Below, one piece after another: positions 1 to 6,642 of a stretch of 12,087 nucleotides of DNA. Every line of letters begins with the position of its first letter. Position 1 is the stretch's first letter. The stretch lies in contig JAAVHM010000073.1 in NCBI GenBank assembly GCA_014799675.1, forward strand, positions 1 to 12,087, in the 5' to 3' direction. This DNA is from Ruminococcus sp. Lineage in GTDB: Bacteria; Bacillota; Clostridia; Oscillospirales; Ruminococcaceae. Position numbers and translations under genes: made by a program. Below the pieces are notes generated by a model. It made no database searches. It saw only the letters and a list, made by a program, of their open reading frames with translations, and was not told the origin of the DNA.

Positions 1-693
1 TGTAAGGTTCAGCCCGATAAGAATATTTTCCAGAATAAGCCCTGCCGTGTTGGGAATTCTCGTAAAAAATACAATCGCCGTACCCTTTTTCTTTTTGCCG
101 AAAAGCCCCTTTAAATCGGCTTTGAAAAGGTAAATTACCGTAATAACCACCATTGAAATGTAAACGCTCAAAAACGGGGAAACGTCCACAGCGGTCTTGA
201 TTATCACGCCATAGAAATATTTGGAAAGAATATACAGAATAAGTATGAACCAAATGCTTTTGTAGCGTTCCTTGTCGGTGTTTTTTGCGTCCCGTACCAT
301 AAAAATGAGACAGCCGCAGGTAATTACAATAAACAGCAAACGCAGCATTTCAAAGCTTTCGCCGAAAAAAATGATGTCCGAAAAATATGACAGGAACAAA
401 GCCGTTCCCAGCCACGCTTTTGTTTCAAAGCCGCTTAATTTTTTCAGAACCGCCGCGGACGCGGAAAATTCCGCGATCTTGTCAATCGTAACGAAAATTA
501 TTGTCAAAATACTCCCCGCCGAAAATCTGAAAAAATTCTCGGTAAAAAGCATTGCAGGCAGCATAAAAACGCAGGAGGACGCCGCAATAAGGAACGTAAA
601 ATCGTTGCTCGAAAGGCTGTATTTTGAAATAGTGTACTTGTCCGAAACAGTGCATACCGCGAAAAATAAAGCCGTTAAAAATAAGTATAACAT
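1..693 (-). CDS. DMT/EamA-like multi-TM permease, N-terminal part
   Basis: This is an open frame of 231 codons that starts at ATG (693-691) and runs off the left edge, so the C-terminus is missing. The protein is very hydrophobic. It has about seven likely membrane helices, starting at residues 1-16 (LYLFLTALFFAVC), then around 32-50, 60-80, 95-112, 118-132, 147-165 and 173-190. A charged loop near 133-146 (RDAKNTDKERYKS) could separate two EamA-type repeats. The second half begins with a helix containing SKYFYGVIIK. The pattern fits a drug/metabolite-transporter (DMT) superfamily permease, whose members usually have ten helices in about 280-300 residues. No substrate can be read from it. A weak GGTGA Shine-Dalgarno sits just before the ATG, and a strong promoter lies immediately upstream with a leader of only about 10 nt. 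The real coding status is well supported; the family assignment is moderate and rests on topology rather than a decisive motif. Confidence 0.7.
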   Translation of the reverse strand, partial: MLYLFLTALFFAVCTVSDKYTISKYSLSSNDFTFLIAASSCVFMLPAMLFTENFFRFSAGSILTIIFVTIDKIAEFSASAAVLKKLSGFETKAWLGTALFLSYFSDIIFFGESFEMLRLLFIVITCGCLIFMVRDAKNTDKERYKSIWFILILYILSKYFYGVIIKTAVDVSPFLSVYISMVVITVIYLFKADLKGLFGKKKKGTAIVFFTRIPNTAGLILENILIGLNLT

Positions 694-709
694 TTTATCA
701 CCGAAAATA

Positions 710-737
710 ATTATACCATATTTTCAGCAAAATGCAA
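710..737 (-). promoter_or_regulatory. Sigma-A promoter for the DMT-like gene
   Basis: Reading the minus strand, the -35 is TTGCAT (737-732), the spacer is 16 nt, and the -10 is TATAAT (715-710) preceded by TGG, an extended -10. Transcription would start near 703, only about 10 nt before the ATG at 693. No hairpin terminator is visible between the flippase stop (757) and this promoter, so some read-through from the flippase gene is also possible. Confidence 0.8.
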
Positions 738-756
738 CATTTATTTTTCCGAAAAT

Positions 757-2289
757 TTATGCCGCCGCTTTCTTTTTGGCGGAAGCCCTTTCCCTGCAAA
801 AATACTTGTCAAGCTCGTACAGAATAATAAAAGAAATCGCCGCTATGCAAAGGTATATAACAGTCTCAAAAAGCACCGACGAAAAGCTGAAAAGCTTTGT
901 TGCCGCCGAGGAGATCTGACAGCAGAAAAAACACATCATAAACGGCTTTACCAAAAAATCAACCACGCTGAAACGAACCCCTGTGACCTTGCATACAAAA
1001 AATATCCGCACAATATTGCTGTAAATATTGCTTGCGTAGTAGGAAATAAGCACCCCCGCAAAGCCGTACAGCCGCACAAAGATAACAACGCAAAGTATCC
1101 TTATTATGTATTCGCAAAGGCTGTTCAGCGTTGAAAAATTCTGCCTGCCCAAACCCTTTATGATACCCTCCAGAACAATTTCCAGATAGATAAACGGCAC
1201 AACGGGGAACATTTTTACAAGTGTCTCGCTGACAAGAGTGTCCGAGGGGCAAAGCACCGCACCAATGCCCCTGCCTGTCATAAGCAGCATTCCCGCAATA
1301 AAAAACGAGTACTTAAAAGCACGGTCGAAAGTTTTTGTAATAAGGCTTCTCACCCGAGAAATATTCCCCGCCGAGCTTGCCCCCGCAATTTCGGGTATCA
1401 TAATGCTTGACAGACTTGTCAGAATTACCGACGGAAAAAAGACCGCAGGCATTATCATAGCCTCGAACATTCCGTATTCGCTCATAGCGCGGCCGGTTGA
1501 AGAATTGTATTTCAGCAATGCAATAGGCACAAGGGCTTCGTTCAGGGACGACATTATCATCTGTACATACCCGCTTGCCACTATGGGCAGAGAAAATTTA
1601 AGATATGCAGCAACTTTTTCAATACGGGGCTTGCCCATTGGCAGGGCGGAAAATTCCCTGTAGGCGGCGGAGTAATTCATTACAAAATAAATACAGCTTA
1701 CCACCTCGCCGATCAAAATAGAAACGGAAATCATAAGGTAAACGCTTACCCCTCTGTCAAGGAGAAAGACCGTCCCCAGCATAAGTGAGACCCATTTTGC
1801 GGAAAATTCAATAATGTCCCCTATGCAGGGAATTTTCACATTTCGGTTGCCGTTGAAGTAACCCTTTATGCAGGACCCAAGGGCGGCAGGGGGCAGGGAA
1901 AGCGCGATTATCCTCACCGAAAGAGCAAGCTCCTCCGTTCCGCCCGAGTACGCGGAAATTACTTTCGCAAGGGCAAAGGAAACGGCCGAAAACGCCGTTG
2001 ACAGCGTAAAGGAAAATCCCATTGACAGCCTCATTATTTTGGAAACGTTGCGGTTGCCCGAGCCTATTTCCTCCGAGACAAAGCGGCTTGTGGAAATAAA
2101 AATATTTCCGTTGGCAAGCACCATTATAAAGCTGAACAGGGAGGTTATAAGGGTCATTACCCCCACGGAAGCCGACCCCAGCTTGTTTGAAATTATGACG
2201 TTCAGCAAAAGTCCAAGACCTTGTAATATAAATGAAACAATTGTAAGTCGAATGGTGTCTTTTGCGATACTGTTCGTAAAAATTTTCAA
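757..2289 (-). CDS. MOP-superfamily flippase, SpoVB/MurJ/polysaccharide-exporter type
   Basis: This is a 510-residue protein with some 12-14 predicted membrane helices spread over its whole length. It fits the multidrug/oligosaccharidyl-lipid/polysaccharide (MOP) flippases, which include SpoVB, MurJ and Wzx. Family-like features are the first helix pair with the segment around NVIISNKLGSASVGVMTL (residues 30-47), the repeated GxxxxxS/G helix starts, and a basic cytoplasmic tail (RERASAKKKAAA). Such proteins move undecaprenyl-linked sugars or lipid II across the membrane. The neighbouring divergent murD makes a peptidoglycan-related role attractive, but that is inference. The start codon is TTG at 2289-2287. 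The frame is closed by TAA two codons upstream, the next in-frame Met is at residue 45 (after the first helix), and a good GAGGGA ribosome site lies 6 nt before the TTG. The specific name spoVB is not assigned because the sporulation role cannot be read from sequence. Confidence 0.87.
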   Translation of the reverse strand: MKIFTNSIAKDTIRLTIVSFILQGLGLLLNVIISNKLGSASVGVMTLITSLFSFIMVLANGNIFISTSRFVSEEIGSGNRNVSKIMRLSMGFSFTLSTAFSAVSFALAKVISAYSGGTEELALSVRIIALSLPPAALGSCIKGYFNGNRNVKIPCIGDIIEFSAKWVSLMLGTVFLLDRGVSVYLMISVSILIGEVVSCIYFVMNYSAAYREFSALPMGKPRIEKVAAYLKFSLPIVASGYVQMIMSSLNEALVPIALLKYNSSTGRAMSEYGMFEAMIMPAVFFPSVILTSLSSIMIPEIAGASSAGNISRVRSLITKTFDRAFKYSFFIAGMLLMTGRGIGAVLCPSDTLVSETLVKMFPVVPFIYLEIVLEGIIKGLGRQNFSTLNSLCEYIIRILCVVIFVRLYGFAGVLISYYASNIYSNIVRIFFVCKVTGVRFSVVDFLVKPFMMCFFCCQISSAATKLFSFSSVLFETVIYLCIAAISFIILYELDKYFCRERASAKKKAAA

Positions 2290-2295
2290 TGTTTA

Positions 2296-2301
2296 TCCCT
2301 C
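2296..2301 (-). promoter_or_regulatory. Ribosome binding site that fixes the TTG start of the flippase
   Basis: On the minus strand GAGGGA (2301-2296) is followed by six bases (TAAACA) and then TTG. An in-frame TAA lies within those six bases, so no longer start is possible. The spacing and strength of this site support the non-ATG start. Confidence 0.75.
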
Positions 2302-2333
2302 ATTTCTTAGTTATATTTATGAAAATGCTGAAT

Positions 2334-2361
2334 TTTCTATGTCTTTTATTGCTATTTTCAA
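2334..2361 (-). promoter_or_regulatory. Candidate promoter for the flippase gene
   Basis: On the minus strand TTGAAA (2361-2356) is followed by a 16-nt spacer and TAGAAA (2339-2334), together 9 of 12 consensus matches. It would overlap the murD promoter on the opposite strand. The leader would be about 37 nt. The -10 is not strong, and the AT-rich region makes chance matches likely. Confidence 0.35.
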
Positions 2362-2377
2362 AAAAATTCGCTATAAT
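2349..2377 (+). promoter_or_regulatory. Sigma-A promoter for murD
   Basis: The -35 is TTGCTA (2349-2354), the spacer is 17 nt, and the -10 is a perfect TATAAT (2372-2377). Transcription should start near 2384, about 30 nt before the murD ATG. This also argues against any murD start upstream of 2384. Confidence 0.8.
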
Positions 2378-2414
2378 AGTAATTGTGCAAATTCAGTTTG
2401 GAGATGAAATCAAT

Positions 2415-3806
2415 ATGACAAAAGCAGAGAAATTCTTTGAGGATATAAAAAATAAAAAAATTTCTTTTATAGGAACAGGCGTTACAAATAACGACGTTAT
2501 AAGGCTTTTTCTGAAAAAAGGCTTCGACGTGACCGTATGCGACAAAAAATCCCGTCAGGACATGGGCGCGCTTGCGGACGAGTTTGAGAAGTCGGGAGCA
2601 AAGCTTTCAAACGGCGAAAATTACCTCGACCCTATCTTTGAAAGCGATATTGTTTTCCGCGCTCCGGGGGTGTACTATAATATTCCCGAGATCCAAAAAG
2701 CCCGCAGTATGGGAGTGACCGTTACTTCCGAAATGGAGGTTTTCTTTGACCTCTGCCCCTGCAAGATTTACGCAATAACAGGCACGGACGGCAAGACCAC
2801 CACCACCACAATTACTTCGGAAATGCTTGCAAGAAGCGGCAAGACCGTACATAAGGGAGGAAACATAGGCAGGGCATTGCTGCCGATAATCGAGGATATA
2901 AAGGAAGACGACGTTGCCGTTGTGGAGCTTTCAAGCTTCCAGCTTATCAGTATGCGGAGGTCGCCCGATAACGCGGCAATTACAAACATTTACCCCGACC
3001 ATCTGAACGTCCACAAGTCCATGCAGGAATATATCGGCGCAAAGAAAAATCTTATCCTGCACCAGAACGCGTTTTCAAGAACAGTCCTCAACATGGACAA
3101 CGAGGAAACCAACAAGCTTTCCGAATTTGTCAGGGGAGACCTTTACAAATTCAGCGTAAAAAATAAACCCGAGCGCGGTTCTTTCCTTGACGGTGACGGC
3201 TGGCTCTGCTTCACGGAAAAGAGAGTTACCGAGCGTATAGTCCATAAGGACGAAATAAGAATTCCCGGTATGCACAACGTTGAAAATTACCTTACCGCAA
3301 TTTCTCTTATTCACGGAGACGTGCCGAATAAAGCCGTTGCCGAGACAGCAAGAGAATTCGGCGGCGTTGAGCACAGAATAGAATTTGTCCGAGAGCTTGA
3401 CGGCGTGAAATATTACAACGACAGCATTGCAACAAGTCCCGTAAGCGTTATCGCAGGACTGAACGCCTTTGAAAAGCGTCTTATTGTAATTGCAGGCGGT
3501 TCTGACAAGCAGCTTGATTACAGCCTTTTGGCAGAGCCTATAAACAGCAGAGTAAAGGTTCTTGTGCTTCTCGGCGCGACTGCCGACAAGATAGAAGCGG
3601 CAGTAAAGGCTTACCCCAAATATGACGGGGAAAACTGCCGTATTATCAGAGTAAATACCATGGAGGAAGCAGTTGAAGCGGCAAGAAAGTCCGCGGAAAC
3701 GGGCGATATAGTGACCCTTTCCCCCGCAAGCGCAAGCTTTGATATGTATAAAAATTTTGAGGAGCGCGGCAAACATTATAAAGGTATTGTCAACGGTCTT
3801 GTGTAA
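2415..3806 (+). CDS. murD: UDP-N-acetylmuramoyl-L-alanine--D-glutamate ligase (MurD)
   Basis: MurD is the cytoplasmic ATP-dependent ligase that adds D-glutamate to UDP-MurNAc-L-Ala in peptidoglycan precursor synthesis. The 463-residue protein shows the Mur ligase order. The N-terminal Rossmann-like UDP-binding domain has KKISFIGTGVTN near residue 14 and RAPGVYYNIPEI near 83-94. The central ATPase has a perfect P-loop, GTDGKTT, at 123-129, followed by VELSSFQL and YPDHLNVHKSMQEYIGAKKN, where the lysine-containing segment matches the region of the conserved ligand-binding Lys. The C-terminal domain starts around HRIEFVRELDGVKYYNDSIATSP. Length is normal (E. coli MurD is 438 residues). I place the start at ATG 2415 because a GGAG site lies 11 nt upstream and the promoter's TATAAT lies at 2372-2377. 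The frame stays open leftward to 2289, but that 42-residue hydrophobic extension precedes the predicted transcript start. The gene is divergent from the flippase and is probably first in a long rightward transcript. Confidence 0.95.
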   Translation: MTKAEKFFEDIKNKKISFIGTGVTNNDVIRLFLKKGFDVTVCDKKSRQDMGALADEFEKSGAKLSNGENYLDPIFESDIVFRAPGVYYNIPEIQKARSMGVTVTSEMEVFFDLCPCKIYAITGTDGKTTTTTITSEMLARSGKTVHKGGNIGRALLPIIEDIKEDDVAVVELSSFQLISMRRSPDNAAITNIYPDHLNVHKSMQEYIGAKKNLILHQNAFSRTVLNMDNEETNKLSEFVRGDLYKFSVKNKPERGSFLDGDGWLCFTEKRVTERIVHKDEIRIPGMHNVENYLTAISLIHGDVPNKAVAETAREFGGVEHRIEFVRELDGVKYYNDSIATSPVSVIAGLNAFEKRLIVIAGGSDKQLDYSLLAEPINSRVKVLVLLGATADKIEAAVKAYPKYDGENCRIIRVNTMEEAVEAARKSAETGDIVTLSPASASFDMYKNFEERGKHYKGIVNGLV

Positions 3807-3815
3807 ATATTGTAG

Positions 3816-3836
3816 GGGCGGATTCCATATCCGCCC
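3816..3836. repeat. GC-rich palindromic (REP-like) element after murD
   Basis: GGGCGGAT (3816-3823) and ATCCGCCC (3829-3836) form a perfect 8-bp inverted repeat around a 5-nt loop (TCCAT). It starts five bases after TGTAA of murD and is preceded by TTGTAG. There is no T-run after it on either strand, so it is not a standard intrinsic terminator. I recall similar TGTAGGGGCGG...CCGCCC palindromes scattered between genes in other Clostridia, but only one copy is visible here. It may act as an mRNA processing or stabilising hairpin, or as a weak terminator, between murD and the peptidase genes. Confidence 0.65.
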
Positions 3837-3869
3837 GCCGATAAAAATCTGAATTAAGGAAGTAATTCT

Positions 3870-4883
3870 ATGGATTTGGAAAAAACAATAACATCTTTAG
3901 CAGACAGCAGCGGCGTGTCGGGTGACGAGAAAGCGGCGGCGGAGCTTGCCCTTTCTTATTTAAAAAATTACACCGACGACTGCTTCATAAAAAATAACAA
4001 CGTCATCGGACATCTCGGCGTTAAGGGCGGCAAGCCCCACGTTCTGATAGACGCCCATATCGACAGGATAGGTCTTATCGTAACGTATATAACCGAGGAC
4101 GGTTTCCTTAAAGTTTCGGGCTGCGGCGGAATAGACAGACGGCTTCTTTTCGCGCAGCAGGTCACAGTCCTCGGCAAAAAGCCCATAGCGGGAATTATCT
4201 GCTCAATGCCTCCCCACCTTGAAAAGGACGAAAGCTCCGTCCCCGAAATGGAGGATATCTGCATAGATATCGGCATGAGCAAGTCACAGGCGGAGCAGGT
4301 CGTTTCCCTCGGCGATAAAATAGTATTTTCCGCGCATTGCCAAAAAATGCAGGGTGATAAGATCACAGGCGCGGCTCTTGACGACAGAAGCGGCGTTGGA
4401 GCAATTCTCCGCGGGCTGGAAATTGTCAAAAACGATAACCTGAACTGCGAAGTGACCGTGCTTTTCTCCGCGCAGGAGGAAGTGGGCGAGCGCGGCGCAA
4501 AAATTGCCGCATTTGAAATTAACCCCGATATTGCAATTGCCGTGGACGTAAGCTTTGCCCTTACCGCTGATGACAAGGAGGAAAAGTGCGGAAAAATGGG
4601 CAAGGGCTGTATGATAGGCTTTTCCCCCGTTCTTGACAGGGAGCTTTCCGAAAAAATGAAAGAGCTTGCGGAAAAAAATAATTTGCCATATCAGATAGAA
4701 GTAATGGCAGGGGAAACAGGCACAAACGCCGACAGATTTTCCGTAAACAACAGCGGCGCAAAGGCGGTAACGCTTTCTATACCATTAAAATATATGCACA
4801 CACCCGTTGAGGTAATTTCTCTTTCTGACGTTGAAAACACGGCTCAGCTTATTGCCGCATATCTTAGGGAGGTGGGAGTATGA
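3870..4883 (+). CDS. M42-family metallo-aminopeptidase, paralogue 1
   Basis: This 337-residue protein is an M42 (PepA/FrvX/YsdC-like, often mis-named endoglucanase) cytoplasmic aminopeptidase. Family members are dinuclear-metal enzymes that form tetrahedral dodecamers and trim oligopeptides. The expected metal and catalytic residues are all visible: H63 and D65 (AHIDRIG), ALDDR at 169-173, the catalytic and metal Glu pair in QEEVG at 202-206, D226, and H310 (YMHTP). The segment ETGTNADRFS near 282-291 corresponds to the conserved pre-C-terminal loop. One oddity is that the residue after D65 is Arg, where the family, including the next gene, usually has Glu. The start at 3870 has an AAGGAAG ribosome site about 6 nt upstream. 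Its stop overlaps the next start as ATGA (4880-4883), implying translational coupling to the second M42 gene. The family is near certain; the peptide specificity is unknown. Confidence 0.93.
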   Translation: MDLEKTITSLADSSGVSGDEKAAAELALSYLKNYTDDCFIKNNNVIGHLGVKGGKPHVLIDAHIDRIGLIVTYITEDGFLKVSGCGGIDRRLLFAQQVTVLGKKPIAGIICSMPPHLEKDESSVPEMEDICIDIGMSKSQAEQVVSLGDKIVFSAHCQKMQGDKITGAALDDRSGVGAILRGLEIVKNDNLNCEVTVLFSAQEEVGERGAKIAAFEINPDIAIAVDVSFALTADDKEEKCGKMGKGCMIGFSPVLDRELSEKMKELAEKNNLPYQIEVMAGETGTNADRFSVNNSGAKAVTLSIPLKYMHTPVEVISLSDVENTAQLIAAYLREVGV

Positions 4884-5902
4884 ATATAGACCTGCTTGAA
4901 AAGCTCTGCCTCATAAACGGCACGTCGGGGGACGAGAGCAAAGTCCGTGACTTTATTATTTCCCAAATCGAGGGGCATTGCGATTACACCGTTGACCCGC
5001 TGGGAAATATTATCGCATATAAAAAAGGCAAGTCCGCCGCTAAAAACAAGGTCATGGTCTCCGCCCACATGGACGAGGTTGGAATGATAGTTACCTCGGT
5101 AAAATCCGACGGGACGCTTACTGTGTCGCCGGTTGGCGGCGTTGACCCGAGAGTGGTTATCGGCAGACCTTTCAAAGTGGGGGATAACGATATCGCAGGC
5201 GTTATCGGCGCAAAAGCGGTGCATAATCTTTCCGCGGACGAAAAGAAAAAAGCCCCGAAATTTTCCGCCCTTTATGCTGATATCGGAGCAGACGACAAGG
5301 CTTCCGCCGAGAAGCTTGTTTCTCTCGGAGACAGAGTTCACTTCGATTCGGAATTCCTGCGTTTCGGTGACGGCTTTGTAAAAGGCAAGGCTATAGACGA
5401 CCGCTTCGGCTGCTGCGTTATGATAGAACTGATACAGTCCGAGCTTGAATATGACTGTGTTTTCACCTTTGTGGTTCAGGAGGAAGTGGGACTTCGGGGC
5501 GCAAGAACTGCGGCGTACACCGTCGCTCCCGATTTTGCCCTTGTCCTTGAAGCAACAACCGCCGCTGATATCCCCCTTGCATCGGGAGAAAAACGCTGCT
5601 GTGAGCTTGGAAAGGGTGCGGTTGTTTCCCACATGGATCGCTCTACCATTTACGACAGGGAGCTGTACAACATTTCCCAAAACGCGGCCTCGGAGCATAA
5701 TATAGGCTGGCAGACCAAAACAATGGTTGCAGGCGGAAACGACAGCGGGGCGATCCACATTTCGGGAGGCGGCGTTCGCACAATGGCAATTTCAGCCCCT
5801 TGCCGATACCTCCATTCGCCCTCCTGCACGGTGAAAATCTCCGATCTGGAGGACTGCCAAAGGCTTGCAAAAATAATGCTTGAAAAGATGTGCATAATTT
5901 GA
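4880..5902 (+). CDS. M42-family metallo-aminopeptidase, paralogue 2
   Basis: This is a 340-residue M42 peptidase, paralogous to the gene just upstream. Its metal and catalytic positions are H63 and D65 (AHMDEVG, the canonical form), AIDDR at 171-175, QEEVG at 200-204, E224 where paralogue 1 has Asp (both can bind metal), and RYLHSP near the C-terminus supplying the last His. The loop AGGNDSGAIHISGGGV around 280-295 also matches the family. Length is typical (about 330-360). The start ATG at 4880 overlaps the previous stop and is preceded by a strong GGGAGGTGGGAG site inside the upstream gene, so the two proteins are probably made together in similar amounts. They could be subunits of one mixed dodecamer or have complementary specificities; both are inference. 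There is no signal peptide, so it is cytoplasmic. Confidence 0.93.
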   Translation: MNIDLLEKLCLINGTSGDESKVRDFIISQIEGHCDYTVDPLGNIIAYKKGKSAAKNKVMVSAHMDEVGMIVTSVKSDGTLTVSPVGGVDPRVVIGRPFKVGDNDIAGVIGAKAVHNLSADEKKKAPKFSALYADIGADDKASAEKLVSLGDRVHFDSEFLRFGDGFVKGKAIDDRFGCCVMIELIQSELEYDCVFTFVVQEEVGLRGARTAAYTVAPDFALVLEATTAADIPLASGEKRCCELGKGAVVSHMDRSTIYDRELYNISQNAASEHNIGWQTKTMVAGGNDSGAIHISGGGVRTMAISAPCRYLHSPSCTVKISDLEDCQRLAKIMLEKMCII

Positions 5903-6636
5903 TAAAACAAATTTACGAGGACATACCGAGCCGCCTTACAAAAAGCTATTACGGCAAAAAGATAATGGCGGCGTACAACGCTTACGGTTCGGGGTACGAT
6001 TTTTGCAGGTTCTATGCCTGTGAAAATCCCGACGGGAGTTTTGGCACGGTACACATTTACAACTCGTCAATGGTGATAGACGGAGGCGTTGATACCGACG
6101 ACATTTCCATGCTGATAAAAATGACAAAGCCCGCAAATATAGAAATATCGGGCGGAACATTGTTACAGCCCGAGGGCTACGCCATGCGGCACAGAACGCT
6201 GTTCAAAGCCGTGCCGAACAAGACGGACGTTGATTTCAGCAATGTAAACGTAAACATCAATGCGGAGGACTGCTACAAAATTCTCGCGGAAAGCTTTGAA
6301 AATATGGGAAGCTTCGAGGATTGGTACGTGGATATTTCCCACCGTATAAGGCACGGAGTTTCCGAGCTTTATTACTATGGTGATACCACCGTTACAAAGC
6401 ATTTCGACATAGACGGCTTCGTGTTCGTTTCCCATATCGCAACGGCGGAGACCGCAAGGGGAAAGGGCGGAGCAAGGCGGCTTCTGTACTGCCTTGCGGA
6501 AAGGTTTGCAAAAGAAGAAAAAGAGGTTCACCTTTTCGCCCTGGACCATAGAAAAACCTTTTATGAAGCGATAGGCTTTGAGCCTGTTGCAGAAGATATA
6601 TTATTTGAGAGAAAAGAACTTTTGATAGGAGATTGA
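5890..6636 (+). CDS. GNAT-family N-acetyltransferase
   Basis: The protein is 248 residues from a GTG at 5890. The C-terminal third carries the GNAT acetyl-CoA-binding motif A: a beta strand (FVFVSHIATAE), then RGKGGA at residues 190-195 and the following helix (RRLLYCLAERFA). After it comes a late strand and the FYEAIGFEPV segment typical of the fold's end. The N-terminal ~110 residues, with a region near HIYNSSMVIDGGVDTDDISM, are not recognisable and could be a second, degenerate GNAT half. The substrate is unknown. The start is uncertain. GTG 5890 overlaps the M42 stop by 13 nt, whereas TTG at 5899 would give a 4-nt TTGA overlap. Neither has a strong Shine-Dalgarno. The first internal ATG (residue 25) also lacks one. 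Spacing to the next gene is 6 nt, so it sits within the operon. Confidence 0.8.
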   Translation: MHNLIKQIYEDIPSRLTKSYYGKKIMAAYNAYGSGYDFCRFYACENPDGSFGTVHIYNSSMVIDGGVDTDDISMLIKMTKPANIEISGGTLLQPEGYAMRHRTLFKAVPNKTDVDFSNVNVNINAEDCYKILAESFENMGSFEDWYVDISHRIRHGVSELYYYGDTTVTKHFDIDGFVFVSHIATAETARGKGGARRLLYCLAERFAKEEKEVHLFALDHRKTFYEAIGFEPVAEDILFERKELLIGD

Positions 6637-6642
6637 TTTATT

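Noticed and set aside
272..919. A 215-codon plus-strand frame at the left end
   Set aside because: It runs across two minus-strand membrane-protein genes and the promoter between them; the composition is not protein-like.
2289..2414. A 42-residue hydrophobic N-terminal extension of MurD
   Set aside because: It begins upstream of the murD promoter and would add a membrane segment not known in MurD; ATG 2415 has its own ribosome site.
3075..3776. A 233-codon minus-strand frame opposite murD
   Set aside because: It is antisense to the MurD C-terminal half, has no ribosome site or domain, and is explained by codon bias.
4844..5758. A 304-codon open frame on the minus strand inside M42 paralogue 2
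   Set aside because: It lies entirely opposite a gene with full catalytic motifs. Its translation has no recognisable domain and an odd Cys/His/Arg-rich composition, as expected for an antisense shadow.
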